Shown piece by piece: positions 1 to 10,124 of a DNA stretch of 64,000 nt. The notes under the pieces are model-generated. The model worked only from the letters and a program-made list of their open reading frames with translations, did not search any database and was not told the DNA's origin. Origin of the DNA: Roseibium sp. MMSF_3412 (GTDB lineage Bacteria > Pseudomonadota > Alphaproteobacteria > Rhizobiales > Stappiaceae); assembly GCF_030733265.1 (NCBI RefSeq), contig NZ_JASHJI010000015.1, positions 62,001 to 126,000 on the forward strand. The letters run 5' to 3'. Each line of letters begins with the position of its first letter. Within the stretch, counting starts at the first letter, position 1. Both the position numbers and the translations under genes were made by a program.

Positions 1-383
1 CGCTACATGACCTGATGACGCTGGCAATGGCGGCAACCTACGACCCGGATCCGGACCCTGAAGTCTTTTGTGGCATCAGACTGCCGGTCGACATGGAAAC
101 CTGTGAAATCATCGAAGAGCGTTGGCAGGCGTGGCTTTCGTGGGACCCGGTCGAGATGATCGACACTCATGTAGCGGCATTGACGTCTCTGAAGGGTCTT
201 TGGATCGATTGCGGCTCCGTCGATCAGTACAATCTCGTCTACGGAGCCAGACGTCTGCGCAGGAAGCTTGAGGCCAATGGTGTCGATTGCGTCTACGAGG
301 AATTCAACGACAATCACTCCTCGATCGACTACCGGCTGGACCTGTCCCTGCCCTATCTGGCCAACAAGCTGCTAGGCGCTTGA
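1..383 (+). CDS. Esterase family protein, C-terminal part (5' truncated by window edge)
   Basis: The reading frame is already open at the first complete codon (position 3) and ends at a TGA at 381-383, so only the last ~125 residues are present. The segment around GLWIDCGSVDQYNLVYGARRL followed by a conserved Asn-His-Ser near the end resembles the C-terminal part of putative esterases of the PF00756 (esterase D/enterochelin esterase) family, where an Asp and a His of the catalytic triad lie in this region (D of CGSVDQ, H of DNHSS). Substrate cannot be read from the fragment. The gene is convergent with the transporter that follows, 10 bp away. Confidence 0.7.
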   Translation, partial: LHDLMTLAMAATYDPDPDPEVFCGIRLPVDMETCEIIEERWQAWLSWDPVEMIDTHVAALTSLKGLWIDCGSVDQYNLVYGARRLRRKLEANGVDCVYEEFNDNHSSIDYRLDLSLPYLANKLLGA

Positions 384-393
384 CGCTGCCAGG

Positions 394-1323
394 TTAACCG
401 CCATTCGAACGTTGCATCTTGCGGACCGGCAGCGGACAGGACAAAACCAGTCCGCCCAATACAATCAGGCCGGCTCCGACTGCAGCGACCGGCGAAGGAA
501 CCTCGCCCCACACAAGGTAGGCAAACGCAGCGGCCAGGACGACACTGCTGTAGTAGATCGGCGCGAGTGTTGCTGCGCCGGCGCGCCGGTAAGCTGAAAT
601 ATTGAGCGACTGGCCAATAATCGCGACCGGACCAAGCCAGGCAAACGCCCAAAGGCTGGACAATGGAATCTGCTGCTCGCGGATGATCCAGATGACAGGA
701 ACCGTCAGAAGCACCGACGCGAAGACGTTCACATAGGCCAGGATGGTGACCGTGTTTTCGCGTTGAGCGATATAGCGCATGATAAGTGCTTCGCAGGCCA
801 TGAAGACAGCCGCCATCAGGGCCGCCACGACGCCATCCAGCGCGAACGTGCTCAACCCGTCCGAGCTGCCGACCGATCTGACAACAAGATAGGCCCCAAT
901 GGCGCACAGCCCGCCGGACAGCCAATGCCGGCCGGTGATCAGTTCCTTCAGGATCAACCCGGCAAGGGCGATGGCGATAATGCCTTTGGTCAGTCCGATT
1001 GCGGTTGCGTCTGCAAGCGGCAGGATGCTGGCGGCATAGATCGTGCAGGCAAGACCGCCAATGCCGCAGAAAGCACGCATAAGGTGGAGTTTCCAAAGCG
1101 GGCTGACCTGCGAAAAGATCGGAACCCGCCTGATCGTCCCAAAGCAGACGATGGTCAGTGCACCGCCAAGAAAGCGCAGCCACACAAGCACGATGACCGG
1201 CAACAACCCGTCGGCAATCTTGCCTGCGGCAAAGACGGGCGTGAAGGCCGCCATCCCCGCAAGGGCGAGCGCATAGGCCAAGGCAACATTCTCGCGGCGT
1301 AGGTATTCGGAATTCGGCGGCAT
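394..1323 (-). CDS. EamA/DMT-family transporter
   Basis: A 309-residue, very hydrophobic protein with about ten predicted membrane helices arranged as two repeats (roughly residues 12-145 and 160-295), the architecture and length of the drug/metabolite transporter superfamily (EamA, PF00892). It should sit in the inner membrane and export or import a small metabolite; the substrate is not readable. The ATG at 1323 has a good AGGAG ribosome site upstream. It is divergent from a LysR regulator about 130 bp away, and regulation of a DMT exporter by a divergent LysR protein is a common arrangement, so the neighbour probably controls it (inference). Confidence 0.85.
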   Translation of the reverse strand: MPPNSEYLRRENVALAYALALAGMAAFTPVFAAGKIADGLLPVIVLVWLRFLGGALTIVCFGTIRRVPIFSQVSPLWKLHLMRAFCGIGGLACTIYAASILPLADATAIGLTKGIIAIALAGLILKELITGRHWLSGGLCAIGAYLVVRSVGSSDGLSTFALDGVVAALMAAVFMACEALIMRYIAQRENTVTILAYVNVFASVLLTVPVIWIIREQQIPLSSLWAFAWLGPVAIIGQSLNISAYRRAGAATLAPIYYSSVVLAAAFAYLVWGEVPSPVAAVGAGLIVLGGLVLSCPLPVRKMQRSNGG

Positions 1324-1455
1324 CGGTTCTCCTGCCTTCTGAGGAGCGGATTTCTATCAGCAATCCGGCGCGCCGTTCAGCCGCCAATTCGTTATGCCCG
1401 ACATGCATAAATGCATGGAATTGCGGAGCTCTGTGTAGTTATGTATAAGTTCGAC

Positions 1456-2370
1456 ATGAATTGGGATGACCTGAAACTGATTGACGCGGCCGCGCGGATG
1501 CGATCGCTGTCAGGCGCGGCAAAGGCGCTGAAATTGAGCCAGCCGCAGTTGAGCCGCCGTTTGAAAACCTTCGAGAACCAGGTGGGGGCAAGGCTGTTTG
1601 ACCGGACACCAACCGGTCTCAAGCCAACCGAAGCCGGCTTGCGTCTCATTCCTCTGGCTGCGGAGATGCGCAAGAACGCAGACGCCGCATGCCGCGTTCT
1701 GCCGGACCTTTCCGGATCCGCGCTGAAGGTGGTTCGCGTTGCCGTCGATGAAGTGCGCGCGCGGATCCTCACCGACAGTTTCGCGGACCTTTGCAGCTTC
1801 ATGCCTGGCGTTGAACTGGAAATCATCTCCAGCCATTTGCACGCGGACCATCAATCGCGCGGCATAGAACTGCAGATCAGAAACTGCCTGCCTGAGACAG
1901 ACACGCTCATTTCGCGAAAGGTGGGCGAAGTCGCCTACGGCGTTTTCGGGTCCAGGGACTACGTGGATGCAAATCCGGAAGTTCTGCATGATCTGAAATG
2001 CGCCGAATGCGACTGGCTCGGGTTTGCACCCGACGATCTCTGGTATCCCGCACAGGCCCGCTGGATGGAGGATCGGAAGATCAGCCGTCCGCGCATGCGC
2101 ACGAACACGATGACAACGCTCATGAACATGACAGCAGCGGGTCAGGGCCTGGCTCTGCTGCCCGTTTTCATGGGAGACAGCCATCCGTCTCTTGTCGGAA
2201 TTACCGGACCGCTTGCAGAACTGACAAACGCTGAACACATCATTGTCCACCGCGATGTTCGCCGCGAGCCCGCCGTGCAAACCGCTATGAACGCGATTGC
2301 GCGCGTCTATAAGGAAATGGCACCGCGTCTGACCGGGGCCGCCCAAGGTGCAAAACTGGCCGCGGAATGA
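1456..2370 (+). CDS. LysR-family transcriptional regulator
   Basis: The N-terminus (about 60 residues) is a typical LysR winged helix-turn-helix: MNWDDLKLIDAAARMRSLS, then the A-A-x-x-L-x-x-S-Q-P-x-L-S-R-R recognition helix and LFDRTPTGLKPTEAG. The remainder is the effector-binding domain, giving 304 residues, normal for the family. I chose the ATG at 1456 because the family motif begins there; in-frame ATGs at 1441 and 1411 would add 5 or 15 residues, and a GGAG at 1425-1428 would slightly favour 1441. Divergent from the EamA transporter, which is the likely target. The inducer is unknown. Confidence 0.85.
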   Translation: MNWDDLKLIDAAARMRSLSGAAKALKLSQPQLSRRLKTFENQVGARLFDRTPTGLKPTEAGLRLIPLAAEMRKNADAACRVLPDLSGSALKVVRVAVDEVRARILTDSFADLCSFMPGVELEIISSHLHADHQSRGIELQIRNCLPETDTLISRKVGEVAYGVFGSRDYVDANPEVLHDLKCAECDWLGFAPDDLWYPAQARWMEDRKISRPRMRTNTMTTLMNMTAAGQGLALLPVFMGDSHPSLVGITGPLAELTNAEHIIVHRDVRREPAVQTAMNAIARVYKEMAPRLTGAAQGAKLAAE

Positions 2371-2419
2371 TCCTGTTCACAAAACCGGTAACACGCCACG
2401 ATCCATACCGGGCGATTGA

Positions 2420-5032
2420 TCAGGGCTGACGGCGCACGAAGCAGTCTCCGCCGGCACCCTTCAGGCTTTCGCAAAGCGTATTGGCCTCGCTTCGTGACCC
2501 CGTCGGGATCCTCGCGCGATAGAACACACCCCGGTCGCCCAGGTCGGCGGACACAATGACCGCGTTCCTGTTGCCCAACACACCGGGATACTGCCGTTGC
2601 AGCCCGGCATAAGCGTTGCTCGCCGCTGCTGCAGATCGTTGCGAGGTCACCTGCACGATGTACGTGCCGGACGGAATGGAGCCACTGGAGGATGTTGCCG
2701 ACGGAGCGGGCGCATTTGCAGTATTGGACAGGTTCAAAGGTCCATCCTGCTGCTGGGGCGCTGCAGGTGCCGCCTGTGCAGCCGGGGCCGTCTGCGCAGC
2801 GGGCGCAGCAGCGACTTGTACGGGCGGCTGCGGCTTCTTCCTGGGCGTAACGGTCGGAACCGGCGCGGTCGGTGCCGGGGTCTCGACCACGGCCTCTACA
2901 GCCTGTTCCGTCTGGGTCACAATTTCAGGAACGGCCGGCGCCGCAGGTTCAACTGGCGCTGGCGTCGGCGTTTCTTCCGCTTGCGGCTGTACGGCCACCG
3001 TTTCCGTGGCAGTGGTGGTTTCCGTCTGCGGGGCCACCACAATCGGCTGCGTTTGAACAGGGACGGCATTTTCCGTCTCCACGGCAGCGATCTGAGGTGT
3101 TTCTTGGCTTGCCTGCGGTGCCGCGACTTCCGGTGCCTGAAGCACAGGTGTTTCCACGGTGGTTGGTGCGCTGATGACAGGCGCATCGTCCCCGGACACA
3201 ATCGTGCCGTCGGGACGGACGATAACCGTCCGCACCTGTTTTGGCGTTCCCGGTGCCAATTCAGAACTTCCGTCTGAAGCTGCCGGCGCAGGTGGCAACT
3301 CGACCGGTTGCGGGGTTTCCTGGATATTCAACCGCTCAGGTGCGCTTTCCCCTGTGAGGCGATCCGCAATCTTGGTCGATGATTGCCCGGCAGAGTTGGA
3401 CTGGCTTTGCTCGGGGAATATCTTCAACGGCTCTTGCAGACCGCTGATCACAGGCGGCGGACCGCTCGGAACCTGAACGGAGTTGCCGTCGTAAAGGAAG
3501 AAACCCGCGCCGCCAAGCGCGGCCACAGCAACCACACCCAAAGCCACATAAAGACCTCGGCGTGATCCGCCGGTGCTCTTTTCCGCGGCCACCATTTCGC
3601 TGTCCGAATGCGGTGGAAGCACCCCTGCTCCGCTGAGACTGGGATCGCTTTCCTGCATCGCGCGCGCGACCGCATCAAGGTCATAACCTTCCGGCGGCGG
3701 CGGCGTGTCGTCCTCACGCTCTTCAACGTCCGGCACGGCGTTTGCCGCATCGGGCCAAGCCATCTCATCAATGTCGTCTGCCGAGACGACCGGGTCTTCT
3801 TCCGGCAATTCCGGTTCAACGGCAATTGGTGCGCGCTTTTCCCGCTCCGGGAAATCAAGGTCGGCAAACAAGGCATCGATGCCTGCCGGACTGTCCTTTT
3901 CGTCACGGATGGATGTTGCGCCACCCGCTGATGCGTCTGCTGTATTCTGCGTGTTCAGCGCAGCGAAGAAGTCGTTTTCGTCGATTGCCGGTCGACGGTA
4001 ATTTTCCTGGCTCTCGCTTGCAGGGCTGACGGGCGCGACCGGTGGTGCCACCGAAACACCCGCGCCGGCCAAGGGTGTCCCAGCCGTCTGCGGATACCGC
4101 GTCAGATCCGGTTCACGTTGAGGAACCGCCGGTTCCGCCGGCAGTTGCGACGGTGCACGATCCTCAATCCAGCGGAATTCACTTTCGCTTACAGGAGACT
4201 CGGCATCGGCAGGACTGCGCACATCATAGTGCGCGACATCTTCCGTGATATCCGCAAAGGCGTCAGCTGAAGGGGCTTCTTCAGCGGTATTGCCTGCCGG
4301 ACCCGATTTTCCGACTTCCTCATCCACCGACTGCCGCAGTGCACCGATCAGTTCGTCTTCCAGTTCAGCGGAAAGGCCTTGCTCGAGGTCGATGGCGACA
4401 CGTGGCGCCAACGGTTCGGCGCGTTGCGGGATTGGCCCACCTGTCCCGCCAGCGAAATCACGCTGTGCATCTGTCTTGTCCGCCTTGGGCTCAGGCGCCG
4501 GCTCGATGTATGCTTCCGACGGACGCGATGCGGCTTCGGGCACAGTGGCGGCGGCATCCGCCTGTGGATTAGTGAGTTTGGGCCACAGGGGCGAAACGTT
4601 TTCCGCGCGTTCGCCATCACGCTGTAATGCATCCAAAGGCGGAATAACGGCCGCAGGTGCCGTCGATTCGTCACCACTACGGGCGAAAAACTGGTTGCGG
4701 ATCTCACCGACAATGGGCGCCGGGTGATTGTCCGGACCGAGCGCGGATCGATCCGCATTTTCCGTTCTGAAGCCGGCGTCGGGAAAAGACGGCTCAACGC
4801 GCTGTGGCTGTGACACCGGCTTGTCGACGGTATCGTCCGCAAAATCATCAAGCCCCGCAAAGTAGTCTGTACTGCCGACGCGACCGCTGCTCACATTTGC
4901 ACCCAATTGATTGTTTTTGTGGACGATTCTTGCCAATTCCAGAAGCGGATCATCCATAGCTGGTCGATCCGTGTCAGCCGCTTCGGCCGACCCGTGCAAA
5001 TCCGATTTTTCATTTTCGTAATCATTGGCCAT
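2420..5032 (-). CDS. SPOR-domain membrane protein, long Pro/Ala/Glu-rich linkers
   Basis: An 870-residue protein in three parts. Residues 1 to ~485 are an acidic, low-complexity cytoplasmic region. A single membrane helix (GLYVALGVVAVAALGGAGFF) lies around residue 490-512. A long Pro/Ala/Thr/Gln periplasmic linker leads to a C-terminal SPOR domain (last ~80 residues, beginning SGTYIVQVTSQ), which in this family binds denuded septal peptidoglycan. It follows argS with a gap of 69 bp, as in many alphaproteobacteria, and is probably co-transcribed with it. It is unusually long for the family; the excess is linker and low-complexity sequence. A role in cell division or envelope maintenance is inferred from the domain only. 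Confidence 0.85.
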   Translation of the reverse strand: MANDYENEKSDLHGSAEAADTDRPAMDDPLLELARIVHKNNQLGANVSSGRVGSTDYFAGLDDFADDTVDKPVSQPQRVEPSFPDAGFRTENADRSALGPDNHPAPIVGEIRNQFFARSGDESTAPAAVIPPLDALQRDGERAENVSPLWPKLTNPQADAAATVPEAASRPSEAYIEPAPEPKADKTDAQRDFAGGTGGPIPQRAEPLAPRVAIDLEQGLSAELEDELIGALRQSVDEEVGKSGPAGNTAEEAPSADAFADITEDVAHYDVRSPADAESPVSESEFRWIEDRAPSQLPAEPAVPQREPDLTRYPQTAGTPLAGAGVSVAPPVAPVSPASESQENYRRPAIDENDFFAALNTQNTADASAGGATSIRDEKDSPAGIDALFADLDFPEREKRAPIAVEPELPEEDPVVSADDIDEMAWPDAANAVPDVEEREDDTPPPPEGYDLDAVARAMQESDPSLSGAGVLPPHSDSEMVAAEKSTGGSRRGLYVALGVVAVAALGGAGFFLYDGNSVQVPSGPPPVISGLQEPLKIFPEQSQSNSAGQSSTKIADRLTGESAPERLNIQETPQPVELPPAPAASDGSSELAPGTPKQVRTVIVRPDGTIVSGDDAPVISAPTTVETPVLQAPEVAAPQASQETPQIAAVETENAVPVQTQPIVVAPQTETTTATETVAVQPQAEETPTPAPVEPAAPAVPEIVTQTEQAVEAVVETPAPTAPVPTVTPRKKPQPPVQVAAAPAAQTAPAAQAAPAAPQQQDGPLNLSNTANAPAPSATSSSGSIPSGTYIVQVTSQRSAAAASNAYAGLQRQYPGVLGNRNAVIVSADLGDRGVFYRARIPTGSRSEANTLCESLKGAGGDCFVRRQP

Positions 5033-5101
5033 GAGCTTTACGAAAACCGGTCCCGTTCACCTTGGCATCCTCTACTTCGCCGGTGAGGATGTTGTACTAA
5101 G

Positions 5102-6871
5102 TTAGCGCATTTCTTCGGGCGCATTTACCCCCAGAATCGACAACCCCGCACCAAGTACCAAAGATATTGCACGAACCAATGCAAGACGTGCCAGGGTTAA
5201 TTTCGGGTTACCAGTCTGAATAAACTTTAAATGCGGCGAATCATAGCCTCGGGTGTAATGCCTGCTCAAAGTTGTTGCCAGCTCATAAAGATAAAACGCA
5301 ATCCGATGCGGTTCGTGAGTGTTTGCCGCCACATTCACAATCTTGGGCCACTCGGCAATCTTGGCCATCAGTTCAAGTTCGCCCTGATCATCCAGCAGTG
5401 CCAAATCGGCCTTTTCAAGGTCGGCGTCCTCGAACCCGATGTCCGGAAACTCTTCCTTCGCCTTCCTCAGGTTGGATCTCAGCCGGGCATGCGAGTACTG
5501 GACGTAATAGACCGGATTGTCTTTCGTCTCGTCCGTGACTTTCTTGAAGTCGAAGTCAAGCGGCGCGTCGTTCTTGCGGTACAGCATCATGAAGCGCACC
5601 GGGTCAGGTCCAACTTCGTCGACAACTTCCCTTAAAGTGATGAAATCGCCGGAGCGTTTCGACATCTTGACCGGCTCGCCGTCCCGCATAAGCTTGACGA
5701 GCTGACAAAACCTGACAACCACATCGGTCTTGCCGTCAGATACGGCCTTGCCGACGGCCTGCAAGCGTTTCGCGTAGCCGCTGTGGTCCGCGCCAAGAAT
5801 GTAGATGGTCTCGTCGAAACCACGCTCGAACTTGTCCTGAAAATATGCAACGTCCGCAGCGAAATAGGTGTAGGACCCGTCTGACTTTTTCAGCGCACGG
5901 TCGGTGTCGTCGCCGAAGTCGCTCGCACGGAAGAGCGTTTGCTCCCTGTCTTCCCAGTCTTCCGGCACCTGCCCCTTTGGCGGCGGCAGCGTTCCCTGGT
6001 AAATCAGGCCCTTTGCACGTAATCCATCGAGCATGATGTCAATCTTTGAGCCGTTCGCGCCGTCCTTTTCATGAAGGGTTCTCTCCGAGAAGAACACTTC
6101 ATGCTCGACGCCAAGCGCTGCAAGATCCTCCCGGATCAGGTCCAGCATCGACGCAATCGCCACTTCCTTGACAAGCGGAAGCCATTCGGCCTCCGGCTTT
6201 TCCAGCAGCGTATCGCCATACTCGTCTTTCAGCCGCTGGCCGACCGGCTTCAGGTAGTCGCCAGGATAAAGTCCCGGCGGGATCACGCCAATGTCCTCGC
6301 CGAGCGCTTCGCGGTATCTCAACAAAGCACTGCGTGCGAGCGTTTCGATCTGCGACCCGGCATCGTTGATGTAATATTCCTTGGTCACATCGTTGCCGGC
6401 GAACTGCAGCAGGTTGGCCAACGCATCACCAACAACCGCGCCCCGGATGTGGCCAACATGCATGGGTCCGGTCGGGTTCGCCGACACATACTCGACATTC
6501 ACCCTCGGGGCCGGTGTCTGCACGATCGCGCCGTAGCTGTCGCCAGCCTCAAGAACCCCGCTCAACACCCCGTGCCAAACGGCCGGAGCGACACGCATAT
6601 TGATAAAGCCCGGTCCCGCGATCGTCGTTTCGGTGACGTCGGGCTCCTCATCCAGTCTGCCGGTGAGCTGTTCGGCAAGGTCGCGCGGTTTCATCCCCAG
6701 GGGCTTTGCCAGAACCATCGCCGCATTGGTCGCCAGGTCACCATGCGCCGGGTCTCTCGGTGCTTCGACCACAACGCGCGAAAGATCCGGCGCATCTCCA
6801 TTTGCGTCCTTCAAGTCAAGGGTTTGGAGTGCATTTTTCACGCGTTGTGTGAAGTCAGCAAAGATGTTCAT
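5102..6871 (-). CDS. argS: Arginyl-tRNA synthetase
   Basis: Class I aminoacyl-tRNA synthetase that charges tRNA-Arg. The 589-residue product has the N-terminal Arg-S domain, the HIGH-type signature in [16 protein letters not shown] (about residue 130-142), the KMSKS-type signature as KMSKRSGDF (about residue 400) and the C-terminal DALR anticodon-binding domain with Y-x-x-A-R-L-R. I place the start at the ATG at 6871 ([11 protein letters not shown]), the usual alphaproteobacterial N-terminus; an upstream in-frame start at 6910 would add 13 unconserved residues. It lies between dgt (98 bp upstream) and the SPOR gene on the same strand. Confidence 0.97.
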   Translation of the reverse strand: MNIFADFTQRVKNALQTLDLKDANGDAPDLSRVVVEAPRDPAHGDLATNAAMVLAKPLGMKPRDLAEQLTGRLDEEPDVTETTIAGPGFINMRVAPAVWHGVLSGVLEAGDSYGAIVQTPAPRVNVEYVSANPTGPMHVGHIRGAVVGDALANLLQFAGNDVTKEYYINDAGSQIETLARSALLRYREALGEDIGVIPPGLYPGDYLKPVGQRLKDEYGDTLLEKPEAEWLPLVKEVAIASMLDLIREDLAALGVEHEVFFSERTLHEKDGANGSKIDIMLDGLRAKGLIYQGTLPPPKGQVPEDWEDREQTLFRASDFGDDTDRALKKSDGSYTYFAADVAYFQDKFERGFDETIYILGADHSGYAKRLQAVGKAVSDGKTDVVVRFCQLVKLMRDGEPVKMSKRSGDFITLREVVDEVGPDPVRFMMLYRKNDAPLDFDFKKVTDETKDNPVYYVQYSHARLRSNLRKAKEEFPDIGFEDADLEKADLALLDDQGELELMAKIAEWPKIVNVAANTHEPHRIAFYLYELATTLSRHYTRGYDSPHLKFIQTGNPKLTLARLALVRAISLVLGAGLSILGVNAPEEMR

Positions 6872-6969
6872 TTCGCACCGATCGAGCTTGGTCAGGTAAG
6901 CACAAAACACCCGTGCACAGCGAAGGTGATCACCTCCGGCGCAACAGGGTGGTAAAGTCGATCAAGCGC

Positions 6970-8187
6970 CTACCCTAATTCCGGGGTGTCGTCAAACAAT
7001 CTGCGATGCTCATCAATTGCATACCGGTCGGTCATCCCGGCAATGTAGTCACATATGCGGCGTGCGAGTTCGGGCTCGCTCAAACCGTCCAGCCCCTCGT
7101 TCCAGGGATTTGGCATCAGGGCAGGCTCGGACCGGAACCTGTCGAACAGGTCTCTCACGATCCTCGCAACGATCTTGCGCACGGCCAGAACGTCATCGTG
7201 CCGGTAAACGCGCGCGAACAAGAAGCGTTTCACTTCCCTTTCCGCTGGTGCCATTGCGTCGGAAAAGCCAATGAGGCACCTGCCCGCCGACCTGATGTCC
7301 GCAGCGTTCCGGGGAGCAAGTTCTGCCAGGTTTTTCAGCGAATGACGAATGACGTCCTCGACCATTCTGGTAATCGAGCGGCGGACGATCTCGTGTATCC
7401 GGCGGCTTTCTTCGAGCCCCGGATATCTTGCGTCGACTTCCGCAAGGATTTCGGCAAGGAAAGGCACCGCCTTCATGTCTTCAACGTCAAAAAGGCCCGC
7501 CCGCAAACCATCGTCAAGGTCGTGCGCATCGTAGGCGATGTCGTCCGCGATGGCGGCTGCCTGGGCTTCACCGCCCGGCCACGTGTTTAGCAGCAGGTCC
7601 TGCTTTTCAGCATATTGCCGGATCGCGAAAGGAAGCTGGCCGCCCTTGAACTTGCCGAGCGGCGTACCGTCTTCCGCGACCAGGGGACCATTGTGTTTGA
7701 CGAGACCCTCAAGCGTCTCCCAGGCCAGGTTCAGTCCGTCAAAGTCGGCGTATCTGTGCTCAAGACTCGTTACGACACGCAAGGACTGTGCATTGTGGTC
7801 GAAGCCTTCATATGGCGCCATGCATTCATGCATGACGTCTTCGCCCTCGTGCCCGAACGGTGTGTGGCCGAGATCATGTGCCAGCGCCAGACACTCAGCG
7901 AGATCCTCGTCAAGACGCAGCGCCCGCGCCAACGAACGCGCGATCTGCGCGACTTCGATCGTGTGTGTCAGGCGCGTCCGGTAATGGTCCCCCTCGTGAT
8001 AGACAAAGACCTGGGTCTTGTGCTTGAGCCGCCGAAAGGCGGAGGAATGAATGATCCTGTCCCGATCCCGCTGAAATGGCGTGCGGGTCGGGCTCTCGGC
8101 CTCCGCGAACAAGCGCCCCCTGCTCCGGGCCGGGTCTTCCGCATAGATGGCGCGCGACTGCGCGCCGTAGCCGATATCTGTTTCCAT
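6970..8187 (-). CDS. dgt: Deoxyguanosinetriphosphate triphosphohydrolase-like protein
   Basis: An HD-domain nucleotide hydrolase of about 405 residues. Visible motifs are [25 protein letters not shown] near the N-terminus, the metal-binding H-D in [18 protein letters not shown] (about residue 100-117) and a distal Asp in [15 protein letters not shown]. Family members hydrolyse dNTPs to the nucleoside and tripolyphosphate and contribute to dNTP pool control. The ATG at 8187 is preferred over the in-frame TTG at 8208, with an AGG upstream. It is first in the dgt-argS-SPOR cluster and divergent from erpA, a conserved alphaproteobacterial arrangement. Confidence 0.93.
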   Translation of the reverse strand: METDIGYGAQSRAIYAEDPARSRGRLFAEAESPTRTPFQRDRDRIIHSSAFRRLKHKTQVFVYHEGDHYRTRLTHTIEVAQIARSLARALRLDEDLAECLALAHDLGHTPFGHEGEDVMHECMAPYEGFDHNAQSLRVVTSLEHRYADFDGLNLAWETLEGLVKHNGPLVAEDGTPLGKFKGGQLPFAIRQYAEKQDLLLNTWPGGEAQAAAIADDIAYDAHDLDDGLRAGLFDVEDMKAVPFLAEILAEVDARYPGLEESRRIHEIVRRSITRMVEDVIRHSLKNLAELAPRNAADIRSAGRCLIGFSDAMAPAEREVKRFLFARVYRHDDVLAVRKIVARIVRDLFDRFRSEPALMPNPWNEGLDGLSEPELARRICDYIAGMTDRYAIDEHRRLFDDTPELG

Positions 8188-8332
8188 TTGCGACCTGTTA
8201 CGGTTCAAAACTGCTTCACCCAGTCTAATCGCGCACAGCAGATTGACGCGAGCGCATTCAAAACTTACTTATCTGAACAAGTCAGGTTTCCTGCTCTTGG
8301 CCACATGCAAGAGCACAGTGAGTCGATAGAAG

Positions 8333-8674
8333 ATGACCGAGACACTTGAAAATCGAGTAACAGTGAGTGATCGCGCTGCCAAGCGTATCGCGAAAATTTT
8401 GTCCGGTGAGCCTGAGGGAAGCATGCTCCGGGTAAGTGTCGAGGGTGGCGGCTGCTCCGGCCTGCAATACAAGTACGACGTCGTCGACCGTTCGGAAGAG
8501 GACGATCTGGTGATCGAAAAGCCCGGGGCGACCGTTCTGGTCGACTCCGTGTCGCTACAGTACATGGGCGGGTCTGAAATCGATTTTGTCGACGACATCA
8601 TCGGGCAGTCTTTCCAGATCAACAATCCGCACGCGACAGCCGGATGCGGCTGCGGCACCAGCTTCACGATCTGA
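8333..8674 (+). CDS. erpA: Iron-sulfur cluster insertion protein (A-type carrier)
   Basis: A 113-residue A-type Fe-S carrier. The three cluster-ligand cysteines are visible: one in the VEGGGCSGLQYKY motif (about residue 41) and the CGC near the C-terminus (ATAGCGCGTSF). Members receive clusters from the SUF/ISC scaffold and deliver them to apo-proteins in the cytoplasm. The position divergent from dgt and upstream of xthA, away from the suf operon, and the sequence MTETLENRVTVSDRAAKRIAKIL favour ErpA over SufA; a separate SufA lies in the suf operon at 17.4 kb. Confidence 0.88.
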   Translation: MTETLENRVTVSDRAAKRIAKILSGEPEGSMLRVSVEGGGCSGLQYKYDVVDRSEEDDLVIEKPGATVLVDSVSLQYMGGSEIDFVDDIIGQSFQINNPHATAGCGCGTSFTI

Positions 8675-8740
8675 TCCGGGCGCTCTTGCGATCCAAGCCG
8701 ATTTCTGCGGCTGATACTTCAACACGGGAAACAGCAGCCG

Positions 8741-9523
8741 ATGCGGATTGCCACCTGGAACATCAATGGCGTCAAGGCGCGCATCGACACGGTCCTTGAG
8801 TGGCTGAAGGAAACGTCTCCGGATGTTGCCTGTCTTCAGGAAATCAAATCGGTTGACGAAAACTTTCCGCGCCAGCCTTTCGAGGATCTCGGCTACAATG
8901 TGGAAACCCACGGCCAGAAGGGTTTCAACGGTGTGGCGCTGCTGTCCAAACAGCCGCTTGAGGATGTCATGCGGCGGCTTCCTGGGGACGATAGCGACGA
9001 ACAGGCCCGGTTCATCGAGGCCTCGGTTTCAACGGACCGCGGCGCGATCCGGTTTGGCTGCCTCTACCTTCCCAACGGAAACCCGCTGGGAACCGAGAAG
9101 TTTCCCTACAAGATCGGCTGGATGGATCGACTGATTGTCCACGCCGAAAAACGCCTGCAGGAAGAAAACGCCTATATCCTGCTTGGCGACTTCAACGTGA
9201 TACCCGACCCTGTTGATGCGAAAAATCCGCAGAACTGGCTCGACGATGCCTTGTATCAGCCTGAAAGCCGCCAGCGGTTCAGGGCACTGAACAACCTTGG
9301 AATGACGGAAGCGGTGCGCGCCTGCACCGAAGCTCCGGAAACCTACACGTTCTGGGACTATCAGGCAGGCGCGTGGCAAAAGAACAACGGGATTCGGATC
9401 GACCACATCCTGTTGTCGCCGCAGGCAACCGATCTGATGTCCGGATGCGGTATCGACAAGCATGTTCGCGGATGGGAAAAGCCGTCGGATCACGTGCCCG
9501 TTTGGGTTCAACTGGCTGCGTAA
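8741..9523 (+). CDS. xthA: Exodeoxyribonuclease III
   Basis: A 260-residue member of the endonuclease/exonuclease/phosphatase fold, class II AP endonuclease/exonuclease III, used in base-excision repair. Signatures in order: NINGVKARID at residue 7, CLQEIK with the metal-binding Glu near residue 34, LPNGNPLG mid-protein, GDFNVIPDPVDAKNP near residue 150, RIDHILLS near residue 225 and the SDHVPVWVQL end with the catalytic Asp-His. Length matches the family. It starts 66 bp after erpA on the same strand, so the two are probably co-transcribed. Confidence 0.95.
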   Translation: MRIATWNINGVKARIDTVLEWLKETSPDVACLQEIKSVDENFPRQPFEDLGYNVETHGQKGFNGVALLSKQPLEDVMRRLPGDDSDEQARFIEASVSTDRGAIRFGCLYLPNGNPLGTEKFPYKIGWMDRLIVHAEKRLQEENAYILLGDFNVIPDPVDAKNPQNWLDDALYQPESRQRFRALNNLGMTEAVRACTEAPETYTFWDYQAGAWQKNNGIRIDHILLSPQATDLMSGCGIDKHVRGWEKPSDHVPVWVQLAA

Positions 9524-9731
9524 CGCCGTATCCCGATGTAACACTTGTGGCATCGGCGTATAAACCGCGCAAAACTTCGAAATATTACAAATAGCGTCGA
9601 GTACTTGCAGTAATCCTTCTGCATGGTACTCTTTCCGTAATGGGATAACACGACGCCTCTCCTCGCCTGCAGCGGCAAAAAGCGGGCACCGCGCCGGACC
9701 GGGAACTTTCCCGGTAAACGTATTTCCATAC

Positions 9732-10064
9732 GTGAAAGCCGCAAGACTGGCGGCGCTGACGACCGGTGTCGGCCTTGTCTTTCTCAGCACCGCCGCGCTC
9801 GCGCAAAACATCAGTTGCACGTGCAGATACAAGGGTTCCGACTATGGTGTCGGCGAATCGATCTGTCTGAAGAGCCCCGACGGCATGAAGATGGCCACTT
9901 GCTCCATGGTGCTGAACAACACGTCCTGGAAGTTCTCAAACGCCCCATGCCCGCTTTCGCAGCTTAAACCTGAAAACGGCAAGGCTCCGCAAAGCAACGC
10001 ACTGGGTCCGGCGGACGGCACGTTTCCGATCCTGACGGGTGACGCGGAAGAGGAACTCGGCTGA
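9732..10064 (+). CDS. Small secreted Cys-rich protein, unknown function
   Basis: A 110-residue product from a GTG start. It begins with a clear signal peptide (basic KAAR, hydrophobic core, cleavage expected after ALAQ near residue 25). The mature part carries five cysteines in ISCTCRYKG, SICLK, MATCSM and NAPCPLS, suggesting disulfides in the periplasm or outside. I do not recognise a named family. No ribosome site is visible; instead two small hairpins sit directly before the start (9698-9715 and 9719-9732), so the start or its control is uncertain. No functional link to xthA upstream is evident. Confidence 0.6.
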   Translation: MKAARLAALTTGVGLVFLSTAALAQNISCTCRYKGSDYGVGESICLKSPDGMKMATCSMVLNNTSWKFSNAPCPLSQLKPENGKAPQSNALGPADGTFPILTGDAEEELG

Positions 10065-10124
10065 CACGCCGGCACATTCCCGCCGCGTCTCTCATTCGAG
10101 CACCACGCGTTACAGGGTTCTGCG

